Shown here: positions 8,219-15,758 of the stretch, one piece after another
Numbering within the stretch: position 1 is the first letter of the stretch
Layout: each line of letters begins with the position of its first letter
Source of the DNA: an uncultured Hungatella sp.
Lineage (GTDB): Bacteria; Bacillota; Clostridia; Lachnospirales; Lachnospiraceae
Direction: 5' to 3'
Assembly: GCA_910588325.1 (NCBI GenBank)
Contig: CAJUPP010000009.1
Span: forward strand, 9,573 to 73,572
DNA length: 64,000 nt
Notes under the pieces: generated by a model
What the model saw: the letters and a program-made list of their open reading frames with translations, nothing else
Database searches by the model: none
What the model was told of the DNA's origin: nothing
Translations under genes and position numbers: made by a program

Positions 8219-8482
8219 GTGAAAGTGAAGGCGGGATTTGTACTCCGCGAAGTAGGCGGCCAGACGGTGGTGATTGCTACCGGGGAGGCCAGTGAGAATT
8301 TTCACGGGATGATTAAATTAAATGCTGTGGGGAAGGAAATCTGGAAAGGGCTTTCGGAGGGGCTTTCAGAGGAAGAAATTGCCAAAAAACTAAGCCAGAT
8401 ATATACCGTTGATATAGAGACAGCAGCATCTGATACGAAAGAATTTATCAATCGAATGAAGGAGAATGGGTTTTTCGTATAA
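8219..8482 (+). CDS. PqqD-like RiPP recognition protein
   Basis: The GTG at 8219 is the likely start: GGAGGG (8206-8211, inside the preceding gene) lies 7 bases upstream. The 87-residue product begins MKVKAGFVLREVGGQTVVI as PqqD proteins do; an upstream ATG at 8189 would add a non-family extension. The fold has three strands and the helices LNAVGKEIWKGL and EEEIAKKLSQIY. PqqD-like proteins (RRE) bind leader peptides and present them to modifying enzymes. It is probably the recognition factor for the upstream peptide, comparable to lasso protein B1. Confidence 0.85.
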   Translation: MKVKAGFVLREVGGQTVVIATGEASENFHGMIKLNAVGKEIWKGLSEGLSEEEIAKKLSQIYTVDIETAASDTKEFINRMKENGFFV

Positions 8483-8487
8483 CTTTC

Positions 8488-8907
8488 ATGAAAAATATTG
8501 AGCGGATTATTGAGGAACAGGGATTTTATGCCAGTACAGTAGTGGGAATCAGTATGTATCCGATGCTTCGGAACCGCAGGGATACGGTTATTATTTCTCC
8601 TGTTGACGGACGGCTGAAAAAATATGATATTCCTCTGTATAGAAGAGGGGATGCCTATGTTCTTCATCGAATTGTCCGGGTGCTGCCGGAGTCCTATATT
8701 ATCTGCGGAGATAACTGCATGGAATTGGAGTATGGAATTACGGATGAACAGATCATAGGCGTTTTGACAGGTTTTTACCGGGATGACAAAATGGCGGATA
8801 TCAATGGATTTTTATATGGCATATATGTCAGGGTCTGGTGTTTTTTGTATCCGATCCGCCGTTTGGGAAAGCGGATTAAGCTGGCTGTAAGAAAAAAGGG
8901 AGTTTAA
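8488..8907 (+). CDS. S24/S26-family signal-peptidase-like protein
   Basis: This 139-residue protein shows the Ser box GISMYPMLRNRRD (Ser near residue 22), then YRRGDAYVLHRIVRV with His in the general-base position, and ICGDNCMELEYG. This is the Ser-His arrangement of ER/SipW-type signal peptidases rather than Ser-Lys. A hydrophobic stretch (FLYGIYVRVWCFLYPI) near the C-terminus may anchor it. It lies between the PqqD-like and ABC genes, so it is a candidate for removing the leader in place of the transglutaminase-like B2 protease of lasso systems. That role is inference. Confidence 0.8.
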   Translation: MKNIERIIEEQGFYASTVVGISMYPMLRNRRDTVIISPVDGRLKKYDIPLYRRGDAYVLHRIVRVLPESYIICGDNCMELEYGITDEQIIGVLTGFYRDDKMADINGFLYGIYVRVWCFLYPIRRLGKRIKLAVRKKGV

Positions 8908-8910
8908 GGG

Positions 8911-10563
8911 ATGGCAGCATTTCGATGGATCAATCATGAAATCGGAGGCAGACGGTGGCTGGTTCTTCTTCTGGGAATCATACAGGGCTGTATGGCTGCA
9001 ATTAATATCAGTCTTGCGTTAAAGACAAAGGATATTATTGACGGAGCAGTGTCAGGAAATTGGAGCGATTTTTATGAAGGGTGCTTTGGCATGGCAGGAG
9101 CCACCCTGTTGTGGTATATATTTTGGATAGGGAATCGTTTTTTTAGTCAGGAATTGAATCTGTCCCTGTCTAAATTGTTTAAAATGAAGGTATTCCATGT
9201 GGTACTCATGGAGGATTATGGGAAAACCTCTATGTGCCACAGTGGTGAGTATATGAATCATCTGACATCGGATGTAGATACGGTGGCGGATATTCTGGTT
9301 TCAGAGCTGCCGAAGCTGGTGTTTATGGCGGTGCGTATTATAGGTGTGACACTTGTCCTTTGTATGATTGAGCCGTGGTTAGCGGCCTTTTTTATCGCAG
9401 GAGGCCTTGTTCTGGGAAGTGTTTCCGTGATTCCGCGGAAAGTTTTAAAACGTCTGACCCATGGGGCTCAGGAGGAGAAAGGAAGGGTATACAGCTTTCT
9501 CCAGGAGAGTCTGGAAAGTATTTTAACCATACAGACTTTTGGCTGTGAGAAAAAGATGGAACAGCTGGCAGACAGGCAGATTTCAAAACATTACCAGGTG
9601 CAGAGAAAGAAAAACTATATGCAGAATGCCTGTACTCTGGCATTGGGATTCAGTATGGAAGCCAGCTATCTGCTGGTCTTTTTCTGGTGTGGAATACAGA
9701 TTATGTCAGGAAGCATGAGCTATGGCACTCTGACAGCAGTATTGAGGCTTGTGGGTCAGATTCAGGGGCCCTTAACCGATATCAGCGGAATGTTTCCCCG
9801 TTTTGCTTCCGCGGAAGCCAGCGCGGAGCGTCTCATGAAGTTTTCAGAAAAAGACATTCAGGAGGATACTGCAAAGAATTCCTTATCTGTTGAGGCATTA
9901 TACAGCCAAATGAAAGAGCTCTGTTTTCGTAATGTTTCTTTTGGCTATGATAAGGAGCGCCTGGTGATGACAGATGAGAGTTTTTCCATTCAAAAGGGTG
10001 AATTTACGGCAATTATAGGGGACAGCGGAATTGGAAAAAGTACGATTATGAAGCTGATGATGTCTGTTTACCAGCCGTCTTCAGGCCGGATTCTGCTGCG
10101 TACCGAGGAGGGGGAGATTTCCGTCTCCAGCCTTCCAAAGGGAATGTTTGCCTATGTGCCTCAGGGGAATCTGCTGATGAGCGGCCCTATCTGGCAGGTA
10201 GTCGGCTTTGCTGATCCGGTAGAAAAAATTTCTATGGAACGGGTGAAACAGGCGTGTAAAACAGCCTGCGCTCAGGAGTTTATTGAGAAGCTGCCTGAAC
10301 AATATGAGACGGAACTTGGTGAGCGCGGAGCCGGGCTTTCGGAAGGACAGATGCAGAGACTTGCAGTGGCAAGAGCTGTTTACAGTGGTTATCCGATTCT
10401 CCTTTTGGATGAGGCGACCTCTGCCCTGGATGGGGAGACGGAAAGGCAGCTTATGGAGGCGCTGAGAGGATTGTCAGGGCGTACAGTGGTGATCGTGACG
10501 CATAGAAAAGATACATGGAGCGTGTGTGATCGGATTTTAGAGTTTCCATCTCAAAAAGTTTAG
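8911..10563 (+). CDS. ABC exporter, fused permease and ATPase
   Basis: This 550-residue protein has an N-terminal membrane domain of about six helices (residues 15-300). The ATPase domain has Walker A GDSGIGKST (near 370), signature LSEGQMQRLAVARA (near 475), Walker B ILLLDEATSALD and H-loop VTHRKD. There is no N-terminal C39 peptidase, consistent with a separate peptidase in the cluster. It starts three bases after the S26-like gene stop. It should export the cluster product, like lasso protein D; no substrate evidence exists beyond position. Confidence 0.88.
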   Translation: MAAFRWINHEIGGRRWLVLLLGIIQGCMAAINISLALKTKDIIDGAVSGNWSDFYEGCFGMAGATLLWYIFWIGNRFFSQELNLSLSKLFKMKVFHVVLMEDYGKTSMCHSGEYMNHLTSDVDTVADILVSELPKLVFMAVRIIGVTLVLCMIEPWLAAFFIAGGLVLGSVSVIPRKVLKRLTHGAQEEKGRVYSFLQESLESILTIQTFGCEKKMEQLADRQISKHYQVQRKKNYMQNACTLALGFSMEASYLLVFFWCGIQIMSGSMSYGTLTAVLRLVGQIQGPLTDISGMFPRFASAEASAERLMKFSEKDIQEDTAKNSLSVEALYSQMKELCFRNVSFGYDKERLVMTDESFSIQKGEFTAIIGDSGIGKSTIMKLMMSVYQPSSGRILLRTEEGEISVSSLPKGMFAYVPQGNLLMSGPIWQVVGFADPVEKISMERVKQACKTACAQEFIEKLPEQYETELGERGAGLSEGQMQRLAVARAVYSGYPILLLDEATSALDGETERQLMEALRGLSGRTVVIVTHRKDTWSVCDRILEFPSQKV

Positions 10564-10590
10564 ATTTGTTTAGATACGGGGAGTAAGGGT

Positions 10591-11841
10591 ATGAAACAGA
10601 AAGGTTGGGAAAAGAAAGAATTCCAGGAATTAAGCCTGTATTTATGTGCGTTGATGCGTGCAGCCCTGAGGGGAGAAAAAGCTAAGGAGAAGCCGGAAAG
10701 CGTGTCCTGGGAGGACGTATTTACACTGGCAGCAAATAATTCTGTAGACGGACTATGCTTTTTAGGGCTTTCTGGTCTTTTATCGCCGCCCCCTGGGGAA
10801 TTATCTGACAAATGGAAACAGACATATGATATAGCACTATACCGATACTTAGGGTTTGAGGAAGAGCGTCATCAGATTGAAAAAATGTTGGAAGACCACG
10901 GTATCTCTGTGCTTCCTCTCAAGGGGATTTTGCTGGCGGAATACTATCCCATGCCAGGTATGCGTTCTATGGCGGACAATGATATCCTGTATGGTTTTAT
11001 TGAGGAGGATGAAGAGGGAGGATACCGGATCTGTGGGAAGACAGAAGAAGAACAGACGGCTTCTGTCCGCCGCGCCCAGAAGCTTTTAAAAGAACTGATG
11101 GAACAAAGAGGATATTCTATAAAGAGAGAACCAGGGGATTTGTCTGAGGATTACCATGATGTTTTTACAAGGAAACCGTTTTACAATTTTGAATTTCACC
11201 GGAATCTTTTACCAGAATGGAGTCCCCAATATGCGTATTATGAAAATCCCTGGAAAAGGGCGGTAAGAGATCCAAAAAACCCGTATCATTTCCACTTTAA
11301 GTCAGAGGATGAATATATTTTTTTACAGCTTCATGCCAGTAAACATTATGAAATGGGAGGTTCAGGCTTTCGGTTTTTAGCAGATTTACATGTGTTTTTA
11401 AGGGAAAAGAAGGACTCTTTGAATTGGCCGTATATTGAAGAAGAACTTGAGAGACTGAACCTTTTAGAATTTGATAAGGAAATGAGAGCGCTTTCTAAGG
11501 CAGTGCTGACAAATGAACAGCAGATGGACGACAGGGAGAAAACGAAGGTATGTTTTCTTTTGCATAATATGACTTATGGAGAAAGAGATAAGGAAAGCCA
11601 GCAAGAGCTTCTCCTGTGGAAAAAACAGCAGAATGCCAAAAGTAAATGGGAGGCAAAATGGCAGTATGTACTGGACCGTATCTTTCTTCCGGGAGAAATG
11701 AGTAAAGAAAACTATCCATTCTTTTATAAATATACAATTTTTAAGCCGTTTCTTATTGTCTGGCGTCTTTTAAAGGGGATTTTCATCTGTCCCGGCAGAC
11801 TGTGGCGGGAGATTTGTATGTTCCTTGGAATTGGAGAATAA
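10591..11841 (+). CDS. Nucleotidyltransferase-family protein of RiPP cluster
   Basis: This 416-residue protein has the motif LPLKGILLAEYYPMPGMRSM followed by ADNDILYG near residue 125. That is the Lys-Gly and Asp-x-Asp catalytic pattern of the PF14907 nucleotidyltransferase family. Members of this family are found next to paeninodin-type lasso and PqqD-kinase clusters, with unclear roles. GGGGAGTAAGGGT precedes the ATG. It follows the ABC gene by 27 bases in the same direction. Nucleotidyl modification of the peptide or a sugar is possible but not shown. Confidence 0.75.
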   Translation: MKQKGWEKKEFQELSLYLCALMRAALRGEKAKEKPESVSWEDVFTLAANNSVDGLCFLGLSGLLSPPPGELSDKWKQTYDIALYRYLGFEEERHQIEKMLEDHGISVLPLKGILLAEYYPMPGMRSMADNDILYGFIEEDEEGGYRICGKTEEEQTASVRRAQKLLKELMEQRGYSIKREPGDLSEDYHDVFTRKPFYNFEFHRNLLPEWSPQYAYYENPWKRAVRDPKNPYHFHFKSEDEYIFLQLHASKHYEMGGSGFRFLADLHVFLREKKDSLNWPYIEEELERLNLLEFDKEMRALSKAVLTNEQQMDDREKTKVCFLLHNMTYGERDKESQQELLLWKKQQNAKSKWEAKWQYVLDRIFLPGEMSKENYPFFYKYTIFKPFLIVWRLLKGIFICPGRLWREICMFLGIGE

Positions 11842-11888
11842 GGCGGAAAAAAGTCTTTATTTTCAAAGATTTCCAGGAGGAAATTGGG

Positions 11889-12542
11889 ATGAATAGGATA
11901 AGCATTCAGAAGTTATGGAAACTGGGCCGGATAGACAAAATTCGCAATAAAGAGTGGGAAAGATATAAGAAAAGAAAGGCCTCCAGACTGTCCAACCGGA
12001 ATTTTACCATCATTGCATCAAGCTGTACCGGAACGGTGATGTATTTTGACTTAGGTCTTCCGTACCTGTCTCCAACCATTAACCTGTTGATTGAGCAGCA
12101 TGATTTTGTTAAGATGGTTGAAAACTTAGAATGGTATATGAACAGTCAGATTGTTGAACTGTACGGGGATGAGGACTATCCCACAGGGCTTTTAAATGAC
12201 ATTAAAATTCATTTTAAGCATTACGATAGTTTTGACCAGGCTGTTTCAAAATGGGAAAAGAGGAAGAAGAGAATCAACTGGGATAATCTGTTTATCATAG
12301 GGACTTCGTATAATGGAGATTACGGTGTGATTCAACGGTTTGACAAACTTCCATATAAAAATAAGGTGATTTTCAGTCCTGTCCGGTATCCGGAATTTAA
12401 ATCGGTTTATTATGTAAAGGCATTTAAAGAGAAATGGGGAGTTACCACTGATTTTAAGAATCAGTTTTTAATGAGACGCTATCTGGACGATTTTGACTAT
12501 GTCACATTTTTAAATGGAACACCTCGCTGCGGCAAGGCATAG
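11889..12542 (+). CDS. DUF1919-family protein
   Basis: This 217-residue protein starts at the ATG at 11889 behind CCAGGAGGAAATTG. Recognisable segments are NFTIIASSCTGTVMY, DLGLPYLSPTINL, YPTGLLNDIKIHF and KVIFSPVRYPEFKS, a pattern of DUF1919 proteins often found in polysaccharide or modified-peptide loci. No catalytic residues can be assigned. It is the last gene before the Tyr T-box and follows the nucleotidyltransferase by 47 bases, so it is probably part of the cluster operon. Confidence 0.75.
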   Translation: MNRISIQKLWKLGRIDKIRNKEWERYKKRKASRLSNRNFTIIASSCTGTVMYFDLGLPYLSPTINLLIEQHDFVKMVENLEWYMNSQIVELYGDEDYPTGLLNDIKIHFKHYDSFDQAVSKWEKRKKRINWDNLFIIGTSYNGDYGVIQRFDKLPYKNKVIFSPVRYPEFKSVYYVKAFKEKWGVTTDFKNQFLMRRYLDDFDYVTFLNGTPRCGKA

Positions 12543-12572
12543 GAAAATTGCACCAATAGTATTTGAAAATGG

Positions 12573-12601
12573 TTGACAAATAGGAGAACTCCCCATATAA
12601 T
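12573..12601 (+). promoter_or_regulatory. Sigma-A promoter of tyrS
   Basis: TTGACA (12573-12578) and TATAAT (12596-12601) are consensus boxes with 17-base spacing, just upstream of the T-box leader. Confidence 0.9.
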
Positions 12602-12606
12602 ATGTA

Positions 12607-12927
12607 TAATTTCATGAAGAAAAGCAATGATAAGAACAAGTAACAGGCGGAAACAGCACACAGAAAGCAGCCGGGTGATGAGAGGCGCGTGGAAAACTGT
12701 CTGTGAATACCTCTTTGAGCTTCACACCAAACGGGGACTGGGGTTTTGGACTGGAATGGTAAGAACCAAGTAGGCTGTGACGGATTCCTGCACACGTTAT
12801 CGTGCTAGAGTATAGGACATTTTATGTCTGCGTACTCGAAGAGACAAAAAGGTGAAAGCCCTTTTGTGAACATCAGGTGGTACCACGAGACTTATGCCTC
12901 GTCCTTTTGGCAGGACGGGGCTTTTTG
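12607..12927 (+). ncRNA. T-box leader RNA, UAC (Tyr) specifier
   Basis: The leader shows stem I ending in GTGAATACCTC, with the UAC specifier at 12708-12710. The core AGGTGGTACCACGAG follows at 12875-12889, then a terminator stem GCCTCGTCC / GGACGGGGC (12896-12921) and T5. The specifier matches the downstream tyrosyl-tRNA synthetase gene. Uncharged tRNA(Tyr) should stabilise the antiterminator. Confidence 0.95.
12896..12926 (+). terminator. Regulated terminator of the Tyr T-box
   Basis: A 9-bp GC-rich stem with an 8-base loop is followed by TTTTT, right after the T-box core. Confidence 0.92.
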
Positions 12928-12981
12928 TGTATGACGAAGTTTCTTAGATGAAAGAAGAAAAAAGAAAAGGAGATTGAAACA

Positions 12982-14208
12982 ATGCAATGTTATGACGAAT
13001 TAGTTGCCAGGGGCCTTATCGCCCAGGTAACCAACGAAGAAGAGATCAGAGAGATGGTAAACAATGGGAAAGCTACGTTTTACATTGGCTTTGACCCTAC
13101 GGCAGACAGCCTTCATGTAGGCCATTTTATGGCTCTGTGTCTGATGAAGCGTCTTCAGATGGCAGGCAACAAGCCCATTGCCTTAATCGGAGGCGGCACC
13201 GGTATGGTGGGCGATCCGTCAGGGCGGACGGATATGCGTCAGGTGATGACAGAGGAGACGATTGCGCATAACTGTGAGTGCTTTAAACAGCAGATGAGCA
13301 AGTTCATTGATTTTTCCGACGGAAAAGCCCTGATGGTTAACAATGCGGAGTGGCTCCTGAAATTGAATTATGTGGAGCTGTTAAGAGAGGTTGGCAGCTG
13401 CTTTTCCGTCAACAACATGCTGCGGGCTGAATGCTATAAACAGCGTATGGAGAAGGGATTAAGCTTCCTTGAGTTCAACTACATGATTATGCAGAGCTAT
13501 GATTTCTATGTACTATTCCAGAAATACGGCTGTAACATGCAGTTTGGCGGCGATGACCAGTGGAGCAATATGTTAGGCGGCACGGAACTGATTCGCCGTA
13601 AGCTGGGGAAGGACGCTCATGCCATGACCATCACCCTGCTTCTGAATTCCGAGGGTAAGAAGATGGGCAAGACCCAGTCCGGCGCGGTATGGCTGGATCC
13701 CAATAAGACATCCCCCTTTGATTTCTTCCAGTACTGGAGAAATGTGGCGGATGCCGATGTGCTGAAATGCCTGCGCATGCTCACATTCCTTCCGCTGGAG
13801 CAGATTGACGAGATGGATAAATGGGAAGGCAGCCAGTTAAATGAGGCCAAGGAAATTCTGGCCTATGAGCTGACGAAGCTGATTCATGGAGAGGAAGAGG
13901 CCCAGAAAGCAAAGGAAGCCTCCAAGGCATTGTTTAAAGGCCAGGGAAGCCTGGAGAATATGCCCAGCCATCAGCTGAATCCGGAAGATTTTAATGAGGA
14001 GGGATTGATTGATATTCTGGCAGTTCTCCAGAAATCCGGTCTGGCTCCATCCCGCGCCGAAGCCAGAAGAAATGTGGAACAGGGCGGTGTGTCCGTCAAT
14101 GGGGAGCAGGTAAAGGATGTGAAAAAAATCTTTGCGAAGGAGGATTTCTCCGGAGAAGGGATGATCGTAAAACGGGGCAAGAAAAACTTTATGAAGGTTT
14201 TCCTGTAG
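12982..14208 (+). CDS. tyrS: Tyrosyl-tRNA synthetase
   Basis: This 408-residue class I synthetase charges tRNA(Tyr) in the cytoplasm. The HIGH-like element is DSLHVGHFMAL (near residue 45), the tyrosine pocket includes QFGGDDQWSNM, and the KMSKS-like loop is GKKMGKTQSG (near 230). The C-terminal S4 domain (about 340-405, PSRAEARRNVEQGGVSVNGE) binds RNA. Length is normal for bacterial TyrS. A T-box with matching UAC specifier precedes it; AAAGGAGATTG is the ribosome site. Confidence 0.98.
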   Translation: MQCYDELVARGLIAQVTNEEEIREMVNNGKATFYIGFDPTADSLHVGHFMALCLMKRLQMAGNKPIALIGGGTGMVGDPSGRTDMRQVMTEETIAHNCECFKQQMSKFIDFSDGKALMVNNAEWLLKLNYVELLREVGSCFSVNNMLRAECYKQRMEKGLSFLEFNYMIMQSYDFYVLFQKYGCNMQFGGDDQWSNMLGGTELIRRKLGKDAHAMTITLLLNSEGKKMGKTQSGAVWLDPNKTSPFDFFQYWRNVADADVLKCLRMLTFLPLEQIDEMDKWEGSQLNEAKEILAYELTKLIHGEEEAQKAKEASKALFKGQGSLENMPSHQLNPEDFNEEGLIDILAVLQKSGLAPSRAEARRNVEQGGVSVNGEQVKDVKKIFAKEDFSGEGMIVKRGKKNFMKVFL

Positions 14209-14287
14209 TCCGTGCCACACATGTCATATGCACTTCTGGTATTTCTTTTATAATCTGTTTACAATTATTCTATACTTTTTCAGCCGT

Positions 14288-14311
14288 CCCCTCAAACATT
14301 TTTTTGAGGGG
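14288..14311 (+). terminator. Hairpin after tyrS
   Basis: CCCCTCAAA / TTTGAGGGG forms a 9-bp stem with a T-rich loop. No U run follows, so it is a weak terminator at best. The remaining bases before 14375 contain no clear promoter. Confidence 0.4.
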
Positions 14312-14374
14312 AGGCGTGAATCAGGCGTTAAACCCTATCAAACAACCACATAATAGACAAGGAGGATCATGTAA

Positions 14375-15244
14375 ATGGTATTACCTCAGTTTGAGTATCT
14401 GGCCCCTGCCACCATAGGAGAAGCCTGCAATCTGCTTCTGGAACTGGGAGCGGGCGCAAAGGTTATGGCAGGAGCGACGGATTTAATCCCGCCTATGAAA
14501 GACAAGGCAATCGTTCCGGAATATCTTATTGATTTGAAGAAGATTCCGGGCCTTGATTACCTGAAGTATGACGAGGCGGAGGGCTTAAAGATCGGCGCGC
14601 TCACCACCCTTCGGACTCTGGAGACCTCTCCGCTTGTAAAGGAGAAAAATCCGGCAGTGGCTCATGCAGCAAAAGTGGTGGCATCCACACAGATTCGTAT
14701 GAAAGGCACCATGGCAGGCAATATCTGCAATGCTTCCCCATCCTGTGACAGTGCTCCGAACCTGGTTGCACAGGGAGCTGAAATTCTGGTACAGGGACCC
14801 AACAAAGAGCGCTGCATTAAGATTGAAGATTTCTTCCTTGGGGTGAAGAAGACTTCTCTTGAGCCGGGTGAGATCGTAACCGGCATCGTGATTCCGCCTC
14901 TGAAAGAGAATGAGGCTGCTGCTTACATCAAACATGCGGTGAGAAAAGCCATGGATCTGGCGATTATCGGCGTGGCCGTAAAGATTAAGATAGAGAATGG
15001 TATCTGTACGGACGCAAAGATTGCTCTGGGAGCAGTAGCAACAACGCCTGTCCGCGCGCCAAAAGCAGAAGAGGCCCTGACAGGGAAGAAACTGACTGAT
15101 GAAGTGATCGTCAAAGCCTCGGAGGAAGCTATGAATTCCTGTAATCCTATTTCCGATATCCGTGCTTCCAAAGAGTACCGGAAGGATATGGTTCGGGTAT
15201 TCACAAAGAGAGCCATCAAACAGGCCATGGAGCAGTTAGCATAA
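14375..15244 (+). CDS. Xanthine-dehydrogenase-family FAD subunit
   Basis: This 289-residue protein is the FAD-binding middle subunit of a molybdenum hydroxylase. It has the flavin-binding loops GAKVMAGATDLIP (near residue 30) and STQIRMKGTMAGNICNASPSCDS (first part near 105), and the C-terminal CO_deh_flav_C domain (180-285). It passes electrons from the iron-sulfur subunit to an acceptor. Unlike the paralogue at 22.2 kb it has no iron-sulfur insertion. AAGGAGGATC precedes the ATG. The next two genes give the other subunits, so this operon is complete. Confidence 0.92.
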   Translation: MVLPQFEYLAPATIGEACNLLLELGAGAKVMAGATDLIPPMKDKAIVPEYLIDLKKIPGLDYLKYDEAEGLKIGALTTLRTLETSPLVKEKNPAVAHAAKVVASTQIRMKGTMAGNICNASPSCDSAPNLVAQGAEILVQGPNKERCIKIEDFFLGVKKTSLEPGEIVTGIVIPPLKENEAAAYIKHAVRKAMDLAIIGVAVKIKIENGICTDAKIALGAVATTPVRAPKAEEALTGKKLTDEVIVKASEEAMNSCNPISDIRASKEYRKDMVRVFTKRAIKQAMEQLA

Positions 15245-15263
15245 AATGAAGGAGGCTAAGAAA

Positions 15264-15758
15264 ATGGTACATAAACATACAATCCGTTTGACAGTCAACG
15301 GCGATCAGATTGATGCTATCGTGAAGGACAATCTGACTCTGTTGGATTTTTTGCGGGATCAGCTGTTTTTGACAGGAACAAAGAAAGGCTGTGAAGAGGG
15401 GGAGTGCGGCGCCTGTACGGTTCTGTTGGACGGCAAGCCGGTGAATTCCTGCTGTACTCTGGCAGTGGAGTGTGACGGCCATGAGATTATCACCGTGGAG
15501 GGTATTGCAAAAGACGGACAGCTGCACCCGATTCAGAAACAGTTTATTGAGAAATGGGCTATGCAGTGCGGATACTGTACCCCGGGCATGATTATGTCCG
15601 CCAAGGCTCTTTTGGATACCAATCCTCATCCAACAGAGTTGGAGATCAGAGAAGCCATTGAAGGAAACCTGTGCCGTTGTACCGGATATGCCAAGATCGT
15701 AGAGGCAATTCAGGCAGCCGCAGCAGAGATGAACTGGGAGGAGGCAAGTCATGCATAA
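15264..15758 (+). CDS. Xanthine-dehydrogenase-family 2Fe-2S subunit
   Basis: The ATG at 15264 follows GGAGG (15251-15255) and gives a 164-residue protein beginning MVHKHTIRLTVNGD, the normal family start. The first cluster is plant-ferredoxin-type (GCEEGECGACTVLLDG, with C-C at the strand end); the second is the helical type with CGYCTPGM and NLCRCTGY. It carries electrons from the molybdenum site to FAD. The 3' end overlaps the molybdopterin subunit by eight bases. Confidence 0.95.
   Translation: MVHKHTIRLTVNGDQIDAIVKDNLTLLDFLRDQLFLTGTKKGCEEGECGACTVLLDGKPVNSCCTLAVECDGHEIITVEGIAKDGQLHPIQKQFIEKWAMQCGYCTPGMIMSAKALLDTNPHPTELEIREAIEGNLCRCTGYAKIVEAIQAAAAEMNWEEASHA

Noticed and set aside
7207..12542. 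A complete lasso-peptide cluster
   Set aside because: No asparagine-synthetase-like cyclase or transglutaminase-like protease could be found; only accessory proteins and a PqqD-like factor are present.
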